The notes under the pieces: generated by a model
What the model was told of the DNA's origin: nothing
Databases searched by the model: none
What the model saw: only the letters and a program-made list of their open reading frames with translations
DNA from: RHKX01 sp041393495
Lineage (GTDB): Bacteria; Actinomycetota; Thermoleophilia; Solirubrobacterales; 70-9
NCBI GenBank assembly: GCA_041393495.1
Contig: JAWKKA010000010.1
Coordinates: forward strand, 62,001 to 126,000
Length of the DNA stretch: 64,000 nt
Reading direction: 5' to 3'
Translations under genes and position numbers: made by a program
In this document: positions 43,662 through 51,071 of the stretch, one piece after another
Layout: every line of letters starts with the position of its first letter
Position numbering within the stretch: position 1 is the first letter of the stretch

Positions 43662-44404
43662 GCGGCCCGCTCGCGGTCCTCCCCGTCGCCGGCCTGCCCG
43701 AGATCGGCGCCGGCGACCCGCTCGGGGAGCTGATCGCCGCCGCCGCCGAGCTCCGCGACGACGACGTCGTCGTGGTCGCCCAGAAGGTCGTCTCGAAGGC
43801 CGAGGGCCGCCGCCGCAGCCTCAGCGCGGTCGAGCCCTCGGAGCGAGCCCGCGAGCTCGCCCGCGGGCTCGACAAGGACCCGCGGCTGGTCGAGCTGGTC
43901 CTCGGCGAGAGCGCCCGGATCGTCCGCTCCGAGCGCGTCCTGATCGTCGAGACGACGAGCGGCCTCGTCTGCGCCAACGCCGGCATCGACTCCTCCAACG
44001 TCGCCGGCGACGACGAGGTGCTGCTCCTCCCGGCCGATCCCGACGCCTCGGCGCGGCGGCTGCGGCACGAGATCGGCGCCGCCTCGGGCCGCCGCCTCGC
44101 GGTGATCGTCGGCGACAGCTTCGGCCGCCCCTGGCGGGTCGGGCAGACCGAGGTCGCGATCGGCTGCGCCGGGATCGACCCGCTCGACGACTGGCGCGGC
44201 CGCGCCGATCGCCACGGCCGCGAGCTCGCCGCGACCGAGATCGCCCTCGCCGACCAGCTCGCCGCCGCCGCCGACCTCGTCCGCGACAAGAGCTCCGGCG
44301 TCCCCGCCGCGATCGTCCGCGGCCTCACCGATCGCGTCACCGACGCCGACGGCCCCGGGGCACGGGCGCTGCAGCGCGCCCGTGCCGAGGACCTGTTCCG
44401 TTGA
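43658..44404 (+). CDS. cofE: Coenzyme F420:L-glutamate ligase (stand-alone CofE type)
   Basis: 248 residues. Adds glutamates to F420-0. Family blocks are VVVVAQKVVSKAEGR, the ETTSGLVCANAGIDSSNVAG segment (acidic and metal ligands), and VIVGDSFGRPWRVGQTEVAIG. Actinobacterial FbiB normally carries an extra C-terminal nitroreductase-like domain that reduces dehydro-F420-0; that domain is absent here and no separate copy is in the window. Start GTG 43658 is coupled to cofC. Confidence 0.93.
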   Translation: MSGPLAVLPVAGLPEIGAGDPLGELIAAAAELRDDDVVVVAQKVVSKAEGRRRSLSAVEPSERARELARGLDKDPRLVELVLGESARIVRSERVLIVETTSGLVCANAGIDSSNVAGDDEVLLLPADPDASARRLRHEIGAASGRRLAVIVGDSFGRPWRVGQTEVAIGCAGIDPLDDWRGRADRHGRELAATEIALADQLAAAADLVRDKSSGVPAAIVRGLTDRVTDADGPGARALQRARAEDLFR

Positions 44405-44433
44405 CCCCGCCGGCCTCCCCCGACGAGCGAGCC

Positions 44434-44523
44434 GCCGAGCGACTCCCCGCCGAGCGACTCCCCGCCGAGCGACTCCCCGCCGAGCGACGAGCCGCCGAGC
44501 GACTCCCCGCCGAGCGACGAATT
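44434..44523. repeat. 15-bp tandem repeat, six units
   Basis: Units of GCCGAGCGACTCCCC at 44434, 44449, 44464 and 44494, with variant GCCGAGCGACGAGCC at 44479 and GCCGAGCGACGAATT at 44509. The array begins just after the cofE stop and its last unit forms the left arm of the hairpin at 44512-44554. Confidence 0.9.
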
Positions 44524-44554
44524 CCTCACGATATTTGTGAGTTCTTCGTCGCTC
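44512..44554. terminator. Two-stage palindrome between convergent cofE and fbiC
   Basis: GAGCGACGAA pairs with TTCGTCGCTC (10 bp), then a symmetric TTC/TTC internal loop, then CTCAC with GTGAG around loop GATATTT. The unusually AT-rich loop and position between convergent stops (44404 and 44584) suit a bidirectional terminator, but there is no long T run. Confidence 0.55.
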
Positions 44555-44583
44555 GCGGCGCATGAAGCCAGCTGCGCGGAGGT

Positions 44584-46854
44584 TCAGTACGTCTCGACCA
44601 GCTCGTAGAGCGTCGTCCGCTGGGCCGGGGTGCGGCCGCCGGCGCGGGCGGCGGCGATCAGGTCGGCGGGCTCGAGGCGGGAGCCGTGCTGGGAGCCGGC
44701 CATCCGCGAGATGCTCTCCTCCATCAGCGTTCCGCCGAGGTCGTTGACGCCCCAGCGCAGCGCTTCGGTGGCGGCGCCGAGGCCCATCTTCACCCAGCTC
44801 GCCTGCAGGTTCGGGATCGTCTTGCCGAGCGCGAGCCGGAAGACGGCGGTGTGCTTGAGGTTCTCGGCGTCGGAGATCTCCTCGATCCCGTGCGTGCGGC
44901 CGAGCATCGTGTGGTAGGGGATGAAGCTGAGCGGCACGAACTCGGTGATCCCGCCGGTCCGCTCCTGGACAGCGCGGACGACGCGCATGTGCTCGGCGAG
45001 CTCGTGGGGCTTCTCGATGTGGCCGAACATCACCGTCGAGGTCGAGCGCAGCCCGGCGCGGTGGGAGGCCTCGATGATCTCGACCCAGCGGCCGGCCGGC
45101 AGCTTGTTCGGCGAGATCCGGTTGCGGACGCCGTCCTCGAGCACCTCGGCGGCAGTCCCGGGGGTCGAGCCGAGCCCGCAGTCGCGGAGGTAGGCGAACA
45201 CCCAGTCGGGATCGCGGCCGGAGCGCTCGCACATGAAGTGGACCTCCATCGGCGAGTAGGCGTGCAGGTGGATGTCGGGCGCGACCTCCTTGGCCCGGCG
45301 CAGCCACTCGCCATAGCGTTCGAGCGTGTAGTCGGGATGGATGCCGCCCTGCATGCAGATCTCGGTCGCCCCGAAGGCGACCGCCTCGCGGACCCGGTCG
45401 GCGAACTCGTCGGGGTCGATCTCGTAGGCGTCGGGGCTCCGGCTCGTCTGCCCGAACCCGCAGAACGCGCAGCCGACCGTGCAGATGTTGGTGAAGTTGA
45501 TGTTGCGATTGACCACGAACGTGGCGACGTCGCCGGCGAGCTCGGCGCGGAGCTCGTCGGCGGCGGCGCGGATCTCGGCGACCGCCTCCGGCCTCGTCTC
45601 CGCGAACAGCGCGACGAGCTCATCGCGGCCCAGCTCCTCGCCGGCCCGGCCACGCGCGACGGCGCGGTGTACGGGATCGACCGGGCCGAGCGCGGACACG
45701 CCGTTGCCGCTCCCGGCACCGTTTCCGTCGCCGCTGGGGCCGGCGGATCCGAACGCCGAACGGCGCGGCATGAAGGTCGGGTAGCGGGTGGCGAGCACCG
45801 CGAGCACCCGCGGGTCGACCCAGTCCTCGTCCATGTACTGCGGGTAGACGCAGAGGCGCTCGGTGAGCGCGTAACCGCGCGGCCGCAGGCGCCTGCGGAC
45901 CTGAAGCGGGCTCGGGAACGGATGCTCGGGCGAGATGTGGTCGCCGTTGGCCGACAGCCCGCCGAGGTCCGTCGCACCGGCCTCGACGAGGTCGAGCCAC
46001 CAGTCGGAGAGGTTCGGCGGCACCTGGATCCCGACGCCGGGCATCAACCGCCGGCACTCGGCGACGAGCCGGCTCATCTCATCGAGCGAGACCGGCGCCG
46101 CCCAGTCCGGCATCGGCGCGCCCGGCGAACCCCGGCGGGCGTTGCTGTCCGCTGTCCGCTGCCCGCTGTCTGCTCCCGTCCACTGTCGCTCGCTCGCCTC
46201 CGTAGCGATCTCCGCCACCTCGGCCCCGTAGTAGCGCGGATGCGGGACGAAGTTCTGGAGGATCACCTCCTGGATGTGGCCGTGGCGGCGCTGGATGGCG
46301 GCGAGCGCCTCGAGCGAGGCGATGCGCTCCTCCTCGGTCTCGCCGATCCCGACGAGGATCCCGCTCGTGAACGGGATCCGCAGCTCGCCGGCGGCCTCGA
46401 TCGCCTCGCGCCGGACCCGCGGGTGCTTCGTCGGCGAGCCGGCGTGGACGGTCTCCATCAGCCGCTCGCTGACCGACTCGAGCATCAGGCCCTGCGAGGC
46501 GGTCACCGCCCGCAGGCGCAGGTAGTCGTCGCCGTCGCCGACGCCGATGTTCGTGTGCGGCAAGAGCCCCCGCGCGAGCGCCTCCGCGCAGGCCCAGACG
46601 ACGTAGGAGGTGAAGTCCTCGTGACCCCAGCAGCGCAGCCGCTCGGCGACGATCGGGTTGACCTCGGGACGCTCGCCGGTGAGGACGAGGAGCTCCTTGA
46701 CGTTGCGCCTGGCGGCAGCGTCGAGGCGCTCGAGCACGACCTCCGGCGGGTGCACGTGCGCCTGGTGGGTGGCGAACGCGCAGTACTTGCAGTAGCAGCG
46801 GCAGGTCCGCGCCAAGGACAGCGTCAGGTTGCGCGAGAAGGTGACGCGCCGCAT
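44584..46854 (-). CDS. fbiC: FO synthase, fused CofG/CofH (FbiC)
   Basis: About 756 residues with two radical-SAM halves that together make the deazaflavin FO from tyrosine and a pyrimidine precursor. The CofG half has its cluster motif in CRCYCKYCAF near residue 24; the CofH half has CTVGCAFCGF near residue 470, each CxxxCxxC. Further CofH blocks are ICMQGGIHPDYTLERYGEW, HAYSPMEVHF and FVPLSFIPYHTMLGR. ATG 46854 has a TACCGT box 7 nt upstream; TTG 46872 and GTG 46863 are other in-frame options. Two low-complexity insertions are visible, one repeat-derived near residues 222-238 and a GDGNGAGSGNG linker between the halves. Convergent with cofE. Confidence 0.95.
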   Translation of the reverse strand: MRRVTFSRNLTLSLARTCRCYCKYCAFATHQAHVHPPEVVLERLDAAARRNVKELLVLTGERPEVNPIVAERLRCWGHEDFTSYVVWACAEALARGLLPHTNIGVGDGDDYLRLRAVTASQGLMLESVSERLMETVHAGSPTKHPRVRREAIEAAGELRIPFTSGILVGIGETEEERIASLEALAAIQRRHGHIQEVILQNFVPHPRYYGAEVAEIATEASERQWTGADSGQRTADSNARRGSPGAPMPDWAAPVSLDEMSRLVAECRRLMPGVGIQVPPNLSDWWLDLVEAGATDLGGLSANGDHISPEHPFPSPLQVRRRLRPRGYALTERLCVYPQYMDEDWVDPRVLAVLATRYPTFMPRRSAFGSAGPSGDGNGAGSGNGVSALGPVDPVHRAVARGRAGEELGRDELVALFAETRPEAVAEIRAAADELRAELAGDVATFVVNRNINFTNICTVGCAFCGFGQTSRSPDAYEIDPDEFADRVREAVAFGATEICMQGGIHPDYTLERYGEWLRRAKEVAPDIHLHAYSPMEVHFMCERSGRDPDWVFAYLRDCGLGSTPGTAAEVLEDGVRNRISPNKLPAGRWVEIIEASHRAGLRSTSTVMFGHIEKPHELAEHMRVVRAVQERTGGITEFVPLSFIPYHTMLGRTHGIEEISDAENLKHTAVFRLALGKTIPNLQASWVKMGLGAATEALRWGVNDLGGTLMEESISRMAGSQHGSRLEPADLIAAARAGGRTPAQRTTLYELVETY

Positions 46855-46924
46855 CGGCTTCACGGTAACCAACCGGGACGCCCCGCCGCGAAGCGCCCCG
46901 ATCAGCCCCTGCCCGGCCGGTTTG

Positions 46925-47674
46925 CTACTTCTTCGAGCCGGAGCCCACCGCGGCGGCCTCCGCCTTCTCCGCCTTCGGCTCCTCGGAGCCGGCCGAGATC
47001 ACGTACTTGAAGATCAACGCCGCGATCAGGCCGCCGACGAGCGGGCCGACGATGTAGGGCCAGACGCCGCCCCACTCGTTGCTGACCAGCGCCGGGCCGA
47101 ACCAGCGCGCCGGGTTGAACGAGCCGCCGGTCAGCGGGCCGAAGATGAAGACGCAGAACGCGAACGTCAGGCCGACCGTCAGCGGCCCCCACTCGTTGCG
47201 GGCGCGCTTGTTCATCGCGACCGCGACTACGCCGAGGACGATCAGCAGGGCGCCGATGCCCTCGCAGATCGCGCCCGCGACGTTGCCGTTGAGCAGCGGG
47301 CTGATCTGGGCGGCGCCCCAGTCGACGGCGCGGCCCTCGTCGAGCAGCAGCCCCTTGACGGCGAGCGCCCCGAGGACGGCGCCGGAGAGCTGCGCGAGGA
47401 CGTAGACGACGGCGTCGATCGGGTCGATCCGGCGCAGGAACGCGGCCGCGGTCGTAACCGCCGGGTTGAAGTGACCGCCGCTGACGGCGCCGAACGCCAT
47501 GATCAATGCGAACAGCACGAGGCCCTGCGCGAAGCCGACCACCGCGAAGTCGGAGCCGAACTGGGCGGAGCCCCCGGCGGCGACGTAGAGCGTGACCACG
47601 GCGCAAATCACGAAGACGAGGAAGAACGTCCCGATCAGCTCCGCGACGTAGGCGGCCAATCCTCGATCCTGCAC
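46925..47674 (-). CDS. Aquaporin / MIP-family channel
   Basis: 249 residues with six membrane spans and both pore motifs: GGHFNPAVTTAAAF (NPA about residue 69) and GGSFNPARWFGPAL (NPA about residue 187). A water or glycerol channel; selectivity-filter residues cannot be settled by eye. GTG 47674 follows the strong site AGGAGGT at 8 nt. The C-terminus is a charged Lys/Glu/Ala tail ending GSGSKK. Confidence 0.92.
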   Translation of the reverse strand: MQDRGLAAYVAELIGTFFLVFVICAVVTLYVAAGGSAQFGSDFAVVGFAQGLVLFALIMAFGAVSGGHFNPAVTTAAAFLRRIDPIDAVVYVLAQLSGAVLGALAVKGLLLDEGRAVDWGAAQISPLLNGNVAGAICEGIGALLIVLGVVAVAMNKRARNEWGPLTVGLTFAFCVFIFGPLTGGSFNPARWFGPALVSNEWGGVWPYIVGPLVGGLIAALIFKYVISAGSEEPKAEKAEAAAVGSGSKK

Positions 47675-47784
47675 TCTCAATACCTCCTGATAAGGCGATC
47701 TCGCGCCTCGGGGCGCGAATGGGCGGCGCCAGTCTAGTACCCGGACCCCCCGAAGCCGCCGCTTCGGTCCGGGGACGCATCCGC

Positions 47785-48111
47785 TCAGCCGCCCGGCTCG
47801 AGCAGGCGGCCGAGGAGATCGGGCAGCTCCCGAGCCATCCGCGAGCGCGGGACGACCAGGTCGAAGCCGGCGTCCTCGGCGCGCCGCCGGGTCTCGATGT
47901 CGAGGTGCGAGTAGAAGCCGAGGCAGGGCGGGCCGGCCGCCGCAACCGCGGCCGGGTCGCACAGCTCGAGGTCGGCGACGATCGCGTCGAAGCCGGCCGC
48001 GTCGACGCCGAGCTCGCCGCGGACGGTCACCTCGTGGCCGGCCGCCGCCAGCGGCGCCTCGACCCGGCTCGCAAGCAGCAGGTCGGCGACGAGCGCGAGG
48101 ACGCGGGCCAC
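47785..48111 (-). CDS. Small receiver-like protein, unknown function
   Basis: 108 residues with alternating alpha/beta pattern: RVLALVADLLLASRVEAPLA, GFDAIVADLELCDPAAV, CLGFYSHLDIETRRRAEDAG, FDLVVPRSRMARELPDLL. This resembles a response-regulator receiver fold, with an Asp in IVADLEL where the phosphoacceptor would be, but the acidic pair after strand 1 is reduced to a single Asp. Start GTG 48111, 11 bp after the upstream gene; probably cotranscribed. Confidence 0.65.
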   Translation of the reverse strand: MARVLALVADLLLASRVEAPLAAAGHEVTVRGELGVDAAGFDAIVADLELCDPAAVAAAGPPCLGFYSHLDIETRRRAEDAGFDLVVPRSRMARELPDLLGRLLEPGG

Positions 48112-48122
48112 GGGGCCGGGAC

Positions 48123-48485
48123 CTAGAGCGAGCGCCGACGCCGGTACTCGGCCCGGACGCTCTCCGGTCGGCCCCACATCTGCCGGACCTCGGCGCGGCC
48201 CTCGTTGACGTCGTGGACGATCAGCTCGCCCCCGATGCCCTGCCGGTCGAGCATCTCGAGGACCCAGGCGACGGTCTCGGGGGCGGCGGCGTGACCGAAC
48301 CCGTTCGCGACGTTGATCCGCCAGTGCCAGTCGGCCTGCGAGTGCGGCTGCGCGTTGATCTGGGTCATCGGGATCGACGCGTCGACGTAGCGGCTCTCGT
48401 CGCTGAGCCGGAGGTCGAGCCGCATGTCGGTCCAGTCGCGCGGCAGCGCATCGACGATCTCCTGAAACGACTCCGAGAGGCCCAT
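48123..48485 (-). CDS. Conserved hypothetical protein, 120 residues
   Basis: Begins MGLSESFQEIVDALPRDWTD and contains LRLSDESRYVDASIPMTQIN, HSQADWHWRINVANGFGHAA and WVLEMLDRQGIGGELIVHDV. Soluble, no signal. I do not recognise a family. A TAGGCT box 8 nt before ATG 48485 supports a real, leaderless gene. It pairs with the receiver-like gene downstream. Confidence 0.7.
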   Translation of the reverse strand: MGLSESFQEIVDALPRDWTDMRLDLRLSDESRYVDASIPMTQINAQPHSQADWHWRINVANGFGHAAAPETVAWVLEMLDRQGIGGELIVHDVNEGRAEVRQMWGRPESVRAEYRRRRSL

Positions 48486-48507
48486 CGACGCAGAGCCTAC
48501 CGGCGTG

Positions 48508-49851
48508 CTATCCGAAGAAGAGCTGCTGGAGCAGGAACAGGTTCAGGGCGATGATCATCGCCGCCAGCACCGAGGCCACCGCGGTCAGCCAACCGGGGTT
48601 GACGAGCTTGCCCATCACCTCGCGGCGGCGGGCGATGATCAGCAACGGCACCAGCGCGAACGGGATCCCGAACGAGAGGACGACCTGGCTGATCACCAAC
48701 GCCCGGGTCGGGTCGATCCCGACGGCGAGGACGATCAGCGCCGGCGCGAGGGTGATCAGGCGTCGCAGGTTGAGCGGGATCCGACGACGGATGAAGCCCT
48801 GCATGACGACCTGGCCGGCCATCGTGCCGACCGAGGTCGAGGCGAGCCCGGAGGCGAGCAGCGCGATCCCGAAGATCGTCGCCGCATTGTCGGAGACGGT
48901 CTGCTGAAGGCCCTCGTAGGCGCCCTCGATCGAGTCGATCCCGGTCAGCCCGCCGGCGTTGAACAGGCCCGCGGCGACGATCACCATCGACATGTTGATC
49001 AGCCCGGCGAGCGTCATCGCGATGATCACGTCGACCTTCTCGAAGTTGAGGATCCGGCGGCGCTCGTCGTCGTTTCGCCCGACGACCCGCGACTGGGTCA
49101 GCGCCGAGTGCAGGTAGACGACGTGCGGCATCACGGTGGCGCCGAGGATCCCGGTCGCGAGCAGGACGCTCTCGGTGCCGCTGAAGCCGGGGATGAACAG
49201 GCCCTCGGCGATCCCGCGCGGGTCCGGATTGGAGTGGAAGACCTCGAAGACGAAGGCGGCGACGACGACCGCTACGAACCCGGCGATGACCGCCTCGAGC
49301 TTGCGGACGCCGCGGGTCTGGAGGGCGAGGATCGCGAACGACCCGGCGCCGGCGATCACCCCGGCCCAGAGCAGCGGGATCCCGAACAAGAGGTGCAGGC
49401 CGAGGGCGGCGCCGACGACCTCGGCGACGTCGGTTGCCATCGCGACCAGCTCCCCCTGCACCCAGAGCCCGAACGAGGTCCGGCGCGAGAACTGCTCGCG
49501 GCAGAGCTCCGGCAGGTTGCGGCCGGTCGCGATCCCGAGCTTCGCCGACTGCGCCTGGACGACCATCGCGATCAGGTTCGCCGCCAGCACGACCCAGAGG
49601 AGCTGGTAGCCGAACTGGGCGCCGGAGGCGATGTTGGTCGCGAAGTTGCCGGGATCGATGTAGGCGATCGAGGCGATGAAGGCGGGCCCCAGGAAGGGCC
49701 AGAGGCGGGCGAGCCCGCGGCGCTTGCCCTCTAGCGAGCGCTGCGCCGCGTCAGCGACCAGCGCCTCGCCGGGGAGGGCGACATCGACGTCGGAGCGGGC
49801 TTCGTGCCCGGCTTCGCGCTCGGGGGCGGGAGCTTGCACGCCGACGCTCAC
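48508..49851 (-). CDS. mntH: NRAMP-family Mn2+/Fe2+ transporter
   Basis: 447 residues, eleven predicted spans. The metal-binding motif of span 1 is ASIAYIDPGNFATNIASGA (DPGN about residues 64-67) and of span 6 ATVMPHVVYLHSALTQSR (MPH about 239). Proton-coupled uptake of manganese or iron is the family role. The N-terminus carries a 45-residue acidic/Ala extension. It lies 43 bp downstream of the DtxR-type regulator gene on the same strand, consistent with metal-dependent control in one operon. Confidence 0.92.
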   Translation of the reverse strand: MSVGVQAPAPEREAGHEARSDVDVALPGEALVADAAQRSLEGKRRGLARLWPFLGPAFIASIAYIDPGNFATNIASGAQFGYQLLWVVLAANLIAMVVQAQSAKLGIATGRNLPELCREQFSRRTSFGLWVQGELVAMATDVAEVVGAALGLHLLFGIPLLWAGVIAGAGSFAILALQTRGVRKLEAVIAGFVAVVVAAFVFEVFHSNPDPRGIAEGLFIPGFSGTESVLLATGILGATVMPHVVYLHSALTQSRVVGRNDDERRRILNFEKVDVIIAMTLAGLINMSMVIVAAGLFNAGGLTGIDSIEGAYEGLQQTVSDNAATIFGIALLASGLASTSVGTMAGQVVMQGFIRRRIPLNLRRLITLAPALIVLAVGIDPTRALVISQVVLSFGIPFALVPLLIIARRREVMGKLVNPGWLTAVASVLAAMIIALNLFLLQQLFFG

Positions 49852-49894
49852 AGGGCAGCCCCCCGCTCGGCCGCGGACGCGGCCGCGCCGGCGC

Positions 49895-50764
49895 TCATCG
49901 CGCAGCTCCGGGCACGACCAGCATCCGCCCCGCCAGGTCCGGCCCGATCGGGCACTCGCCGTCGCCGATCCGGACGACGACGGCGCCGCCGAACGGCTCG
50001 CGCCGGAGCACGAGCAGCTCGGCCCCCGGCCTGATCCCCTCCGTGTCGAGGAAGCGCAGCATCTCCGGGCGGCCGTCGGAGACGCGCGCGAACCGGCCCG
50101 TCGTCCCCGGCTCGATCTCGAGCAGCGGCACGCCCGGCACGGGATCGCTGATCGTCAGGTCGCGATCGGGGATCGGGTCGCCGTGGGGATCGCGGTCGGG
50201 GTCGCCGAGCGCGACGGCGATGCGCTCCTCGAGCTCCTCGCTGATGTAGTGCTCGAGCACCTCGGCCTCGTCGTGGACCTGGTCCCAGGGCATCCCGAGC
50301 GCCTCGGCGAGGAACGACTCGAGCAGCCGGTGGTGGCGGATCACCTCGAGCGCCATCCGCTCGCCGGCGGCCGTCAGCTCGACGCCGCGGTAGGGCTCGT
50401 AGGCGACGAGGCCGAGCTCGGCCATCCGCTTGCACATCGCCGTGACGGTCCCGGGCGAGACGCCGAGCCGCTCGGCGAGCGCGCTCGTGCCGACCGGGCC
50501 GGGGTCGCGCGCGGCCAGCGCGTGGATCGCCTTCGCGTAGTCCTCGACCGCCTCCGTCGCCGACGCGCGGCGGTCGCGGCCGTGGCTGCCCGGGGCGGCA
50601 GGTGGCTGTGTCGCCGCCGCGCGGCGGTCGCGGTCGTGGCTGCCGGTGGGGACCGCCTCGGTCGCCGCCGTGCGGCGGTCGCGGTCGTGGCTGCCGGTGG
50701 GGACCGCCTCGGTCGCCGCCGTGCGGCGGTCGCGGTCCTGGCTGCCGGCGAGCGGCTCAGCCAC
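49895..50764 (-). CDS. DtxR/MntR-family metal-dependent repressor with repeated N-terminus
   Basis: About 289 residues. The winged helix is ATEAVEDYAKAIHALAARD to LAERLGVSPGTVTAMCKRMAELGLV. The dimer/metal domain has RHHRLLESFLAEALGMPWDQVHDEAEVLEH (metal ligands His/Glu), and an SH3-like FeoA-type C-terminal domain follows. Before the first helix are about three extra copies of a 17-residue unit (GSHDRDRRTAATEAVPT), which look like tandem copies of the helix-1 leader itself. GTG 50764 is used; GTG 50809 would place the start inside a palindrome that looks like an operator. Upstream of mntH in the same direction, so a manganese regulator is most likely. Confidence 0.88.
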   Translation of the reverse strand: MAEPLAGSQDRDRRTAATEAVPTGSHDRDRRTAATEAVPTGSHDRDRRAAATQPPAAPGSHGRDRRASATEAVEDYAKAIHALAARDPGPVGTSALAERLGVSPGTVTAMCKRMAELGLVAYEPYRGVELTAAGERMALEVIRHHRLLESFLAEALGMPWDQVHDEAEVLEHYISEELEERIAVALGDPDRDPHGDPIPDRDLTISDPVPGVPLLEIEPGTTGRFARVSDGRPEMLRFLDTEGIRPGAELLVLRREPFGGAVVVRIGDGECPIGPDLAGRMLVVPGAAR

Positions 50765-50801
50765 GCGGGCCCCGGGAAGTTGGTGCGTGCATAAGCAGGA
50801 G

Positions 50802-50815
50802 TTTGACACATCAAA
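50802..50815. promoter_or_regulatory. Candidate operator/promoter of the DtxR-mntH operon
   Basis: TTTGA-CACA-TCAAA inverted repeat. On the minus strand TTTTGA, a 17-nt spacer and TATGCA form a sigma-70-like promoter whose -35 lies in the palindrome, so a bound repressor would block it. Autoregulation is inference. Confidence 0.5.
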
Positions 50816-50892
50816 ACCACTGTGGTCCCGTCGCCCCGTTCCGGCCGCCGCCGAGGGGGACGGCTGCCCCTCCGCCAGGCCCGGCCGGTGAA

Positions 50893-50929
50893 CGCAACGA
50901 AACGGAACCGATGGTTCCGAGATGTTGCG
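50893..50929. repeat. 37-bp double palindrome, copy 2
   Basis: CGCAAC-GAAA-CGGAACC-GAT-GGTTCCG-AGAT-GTTGCG. Arms are identical to those at 13298-13334; all three spacers differ. Again between divergent genes (DtxR leftward, YgfZ rightward). Best alignment of flanks and spacers is in the inverted orientation. Confidence 0.9.
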
Positions 50930-50932
50930 CTC

Positions 50933-51010
50933 GCGGCCGAAGACGGCTCGGTTGCCCGTCCCCAGTCAGCGGCGCGCGCGGGTGAGCTGCTCACGGCCGA
51001 AGACGGCTCG
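50933..51010. repeat. 60-bp direct duplication
   Basis: CGGCCGAAGACGGCTCGG occurs at 50933-50950 and 50993-51010, exactly 60 bp apart, and both are followed by GC-rich diverged tails. Lies between the palindrome and the ygfZ promoter. No gene seen. Confidence 0.75.
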
Positions 51011-51071
51011 GCTGCGACCCGGTCGGCGACGCGCGCGGGGTGGCCCCGGCCCCCACCTACAATCCGTCGCG

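Noticed and set aside
44686..47010. 774-codon rightward open frame opposite fbiC
   Set aside because: Exact antisense of a fully recognised FO synthase.
50374..50994. Leftward frame through the palindrome giving RNHRFRFVAF-type peptide
   Set aside because: Similar peptides arise at both 37-bp palindromes only because the DNA is repeated; the geometry is conserved at DNA level and there is no gene around it.
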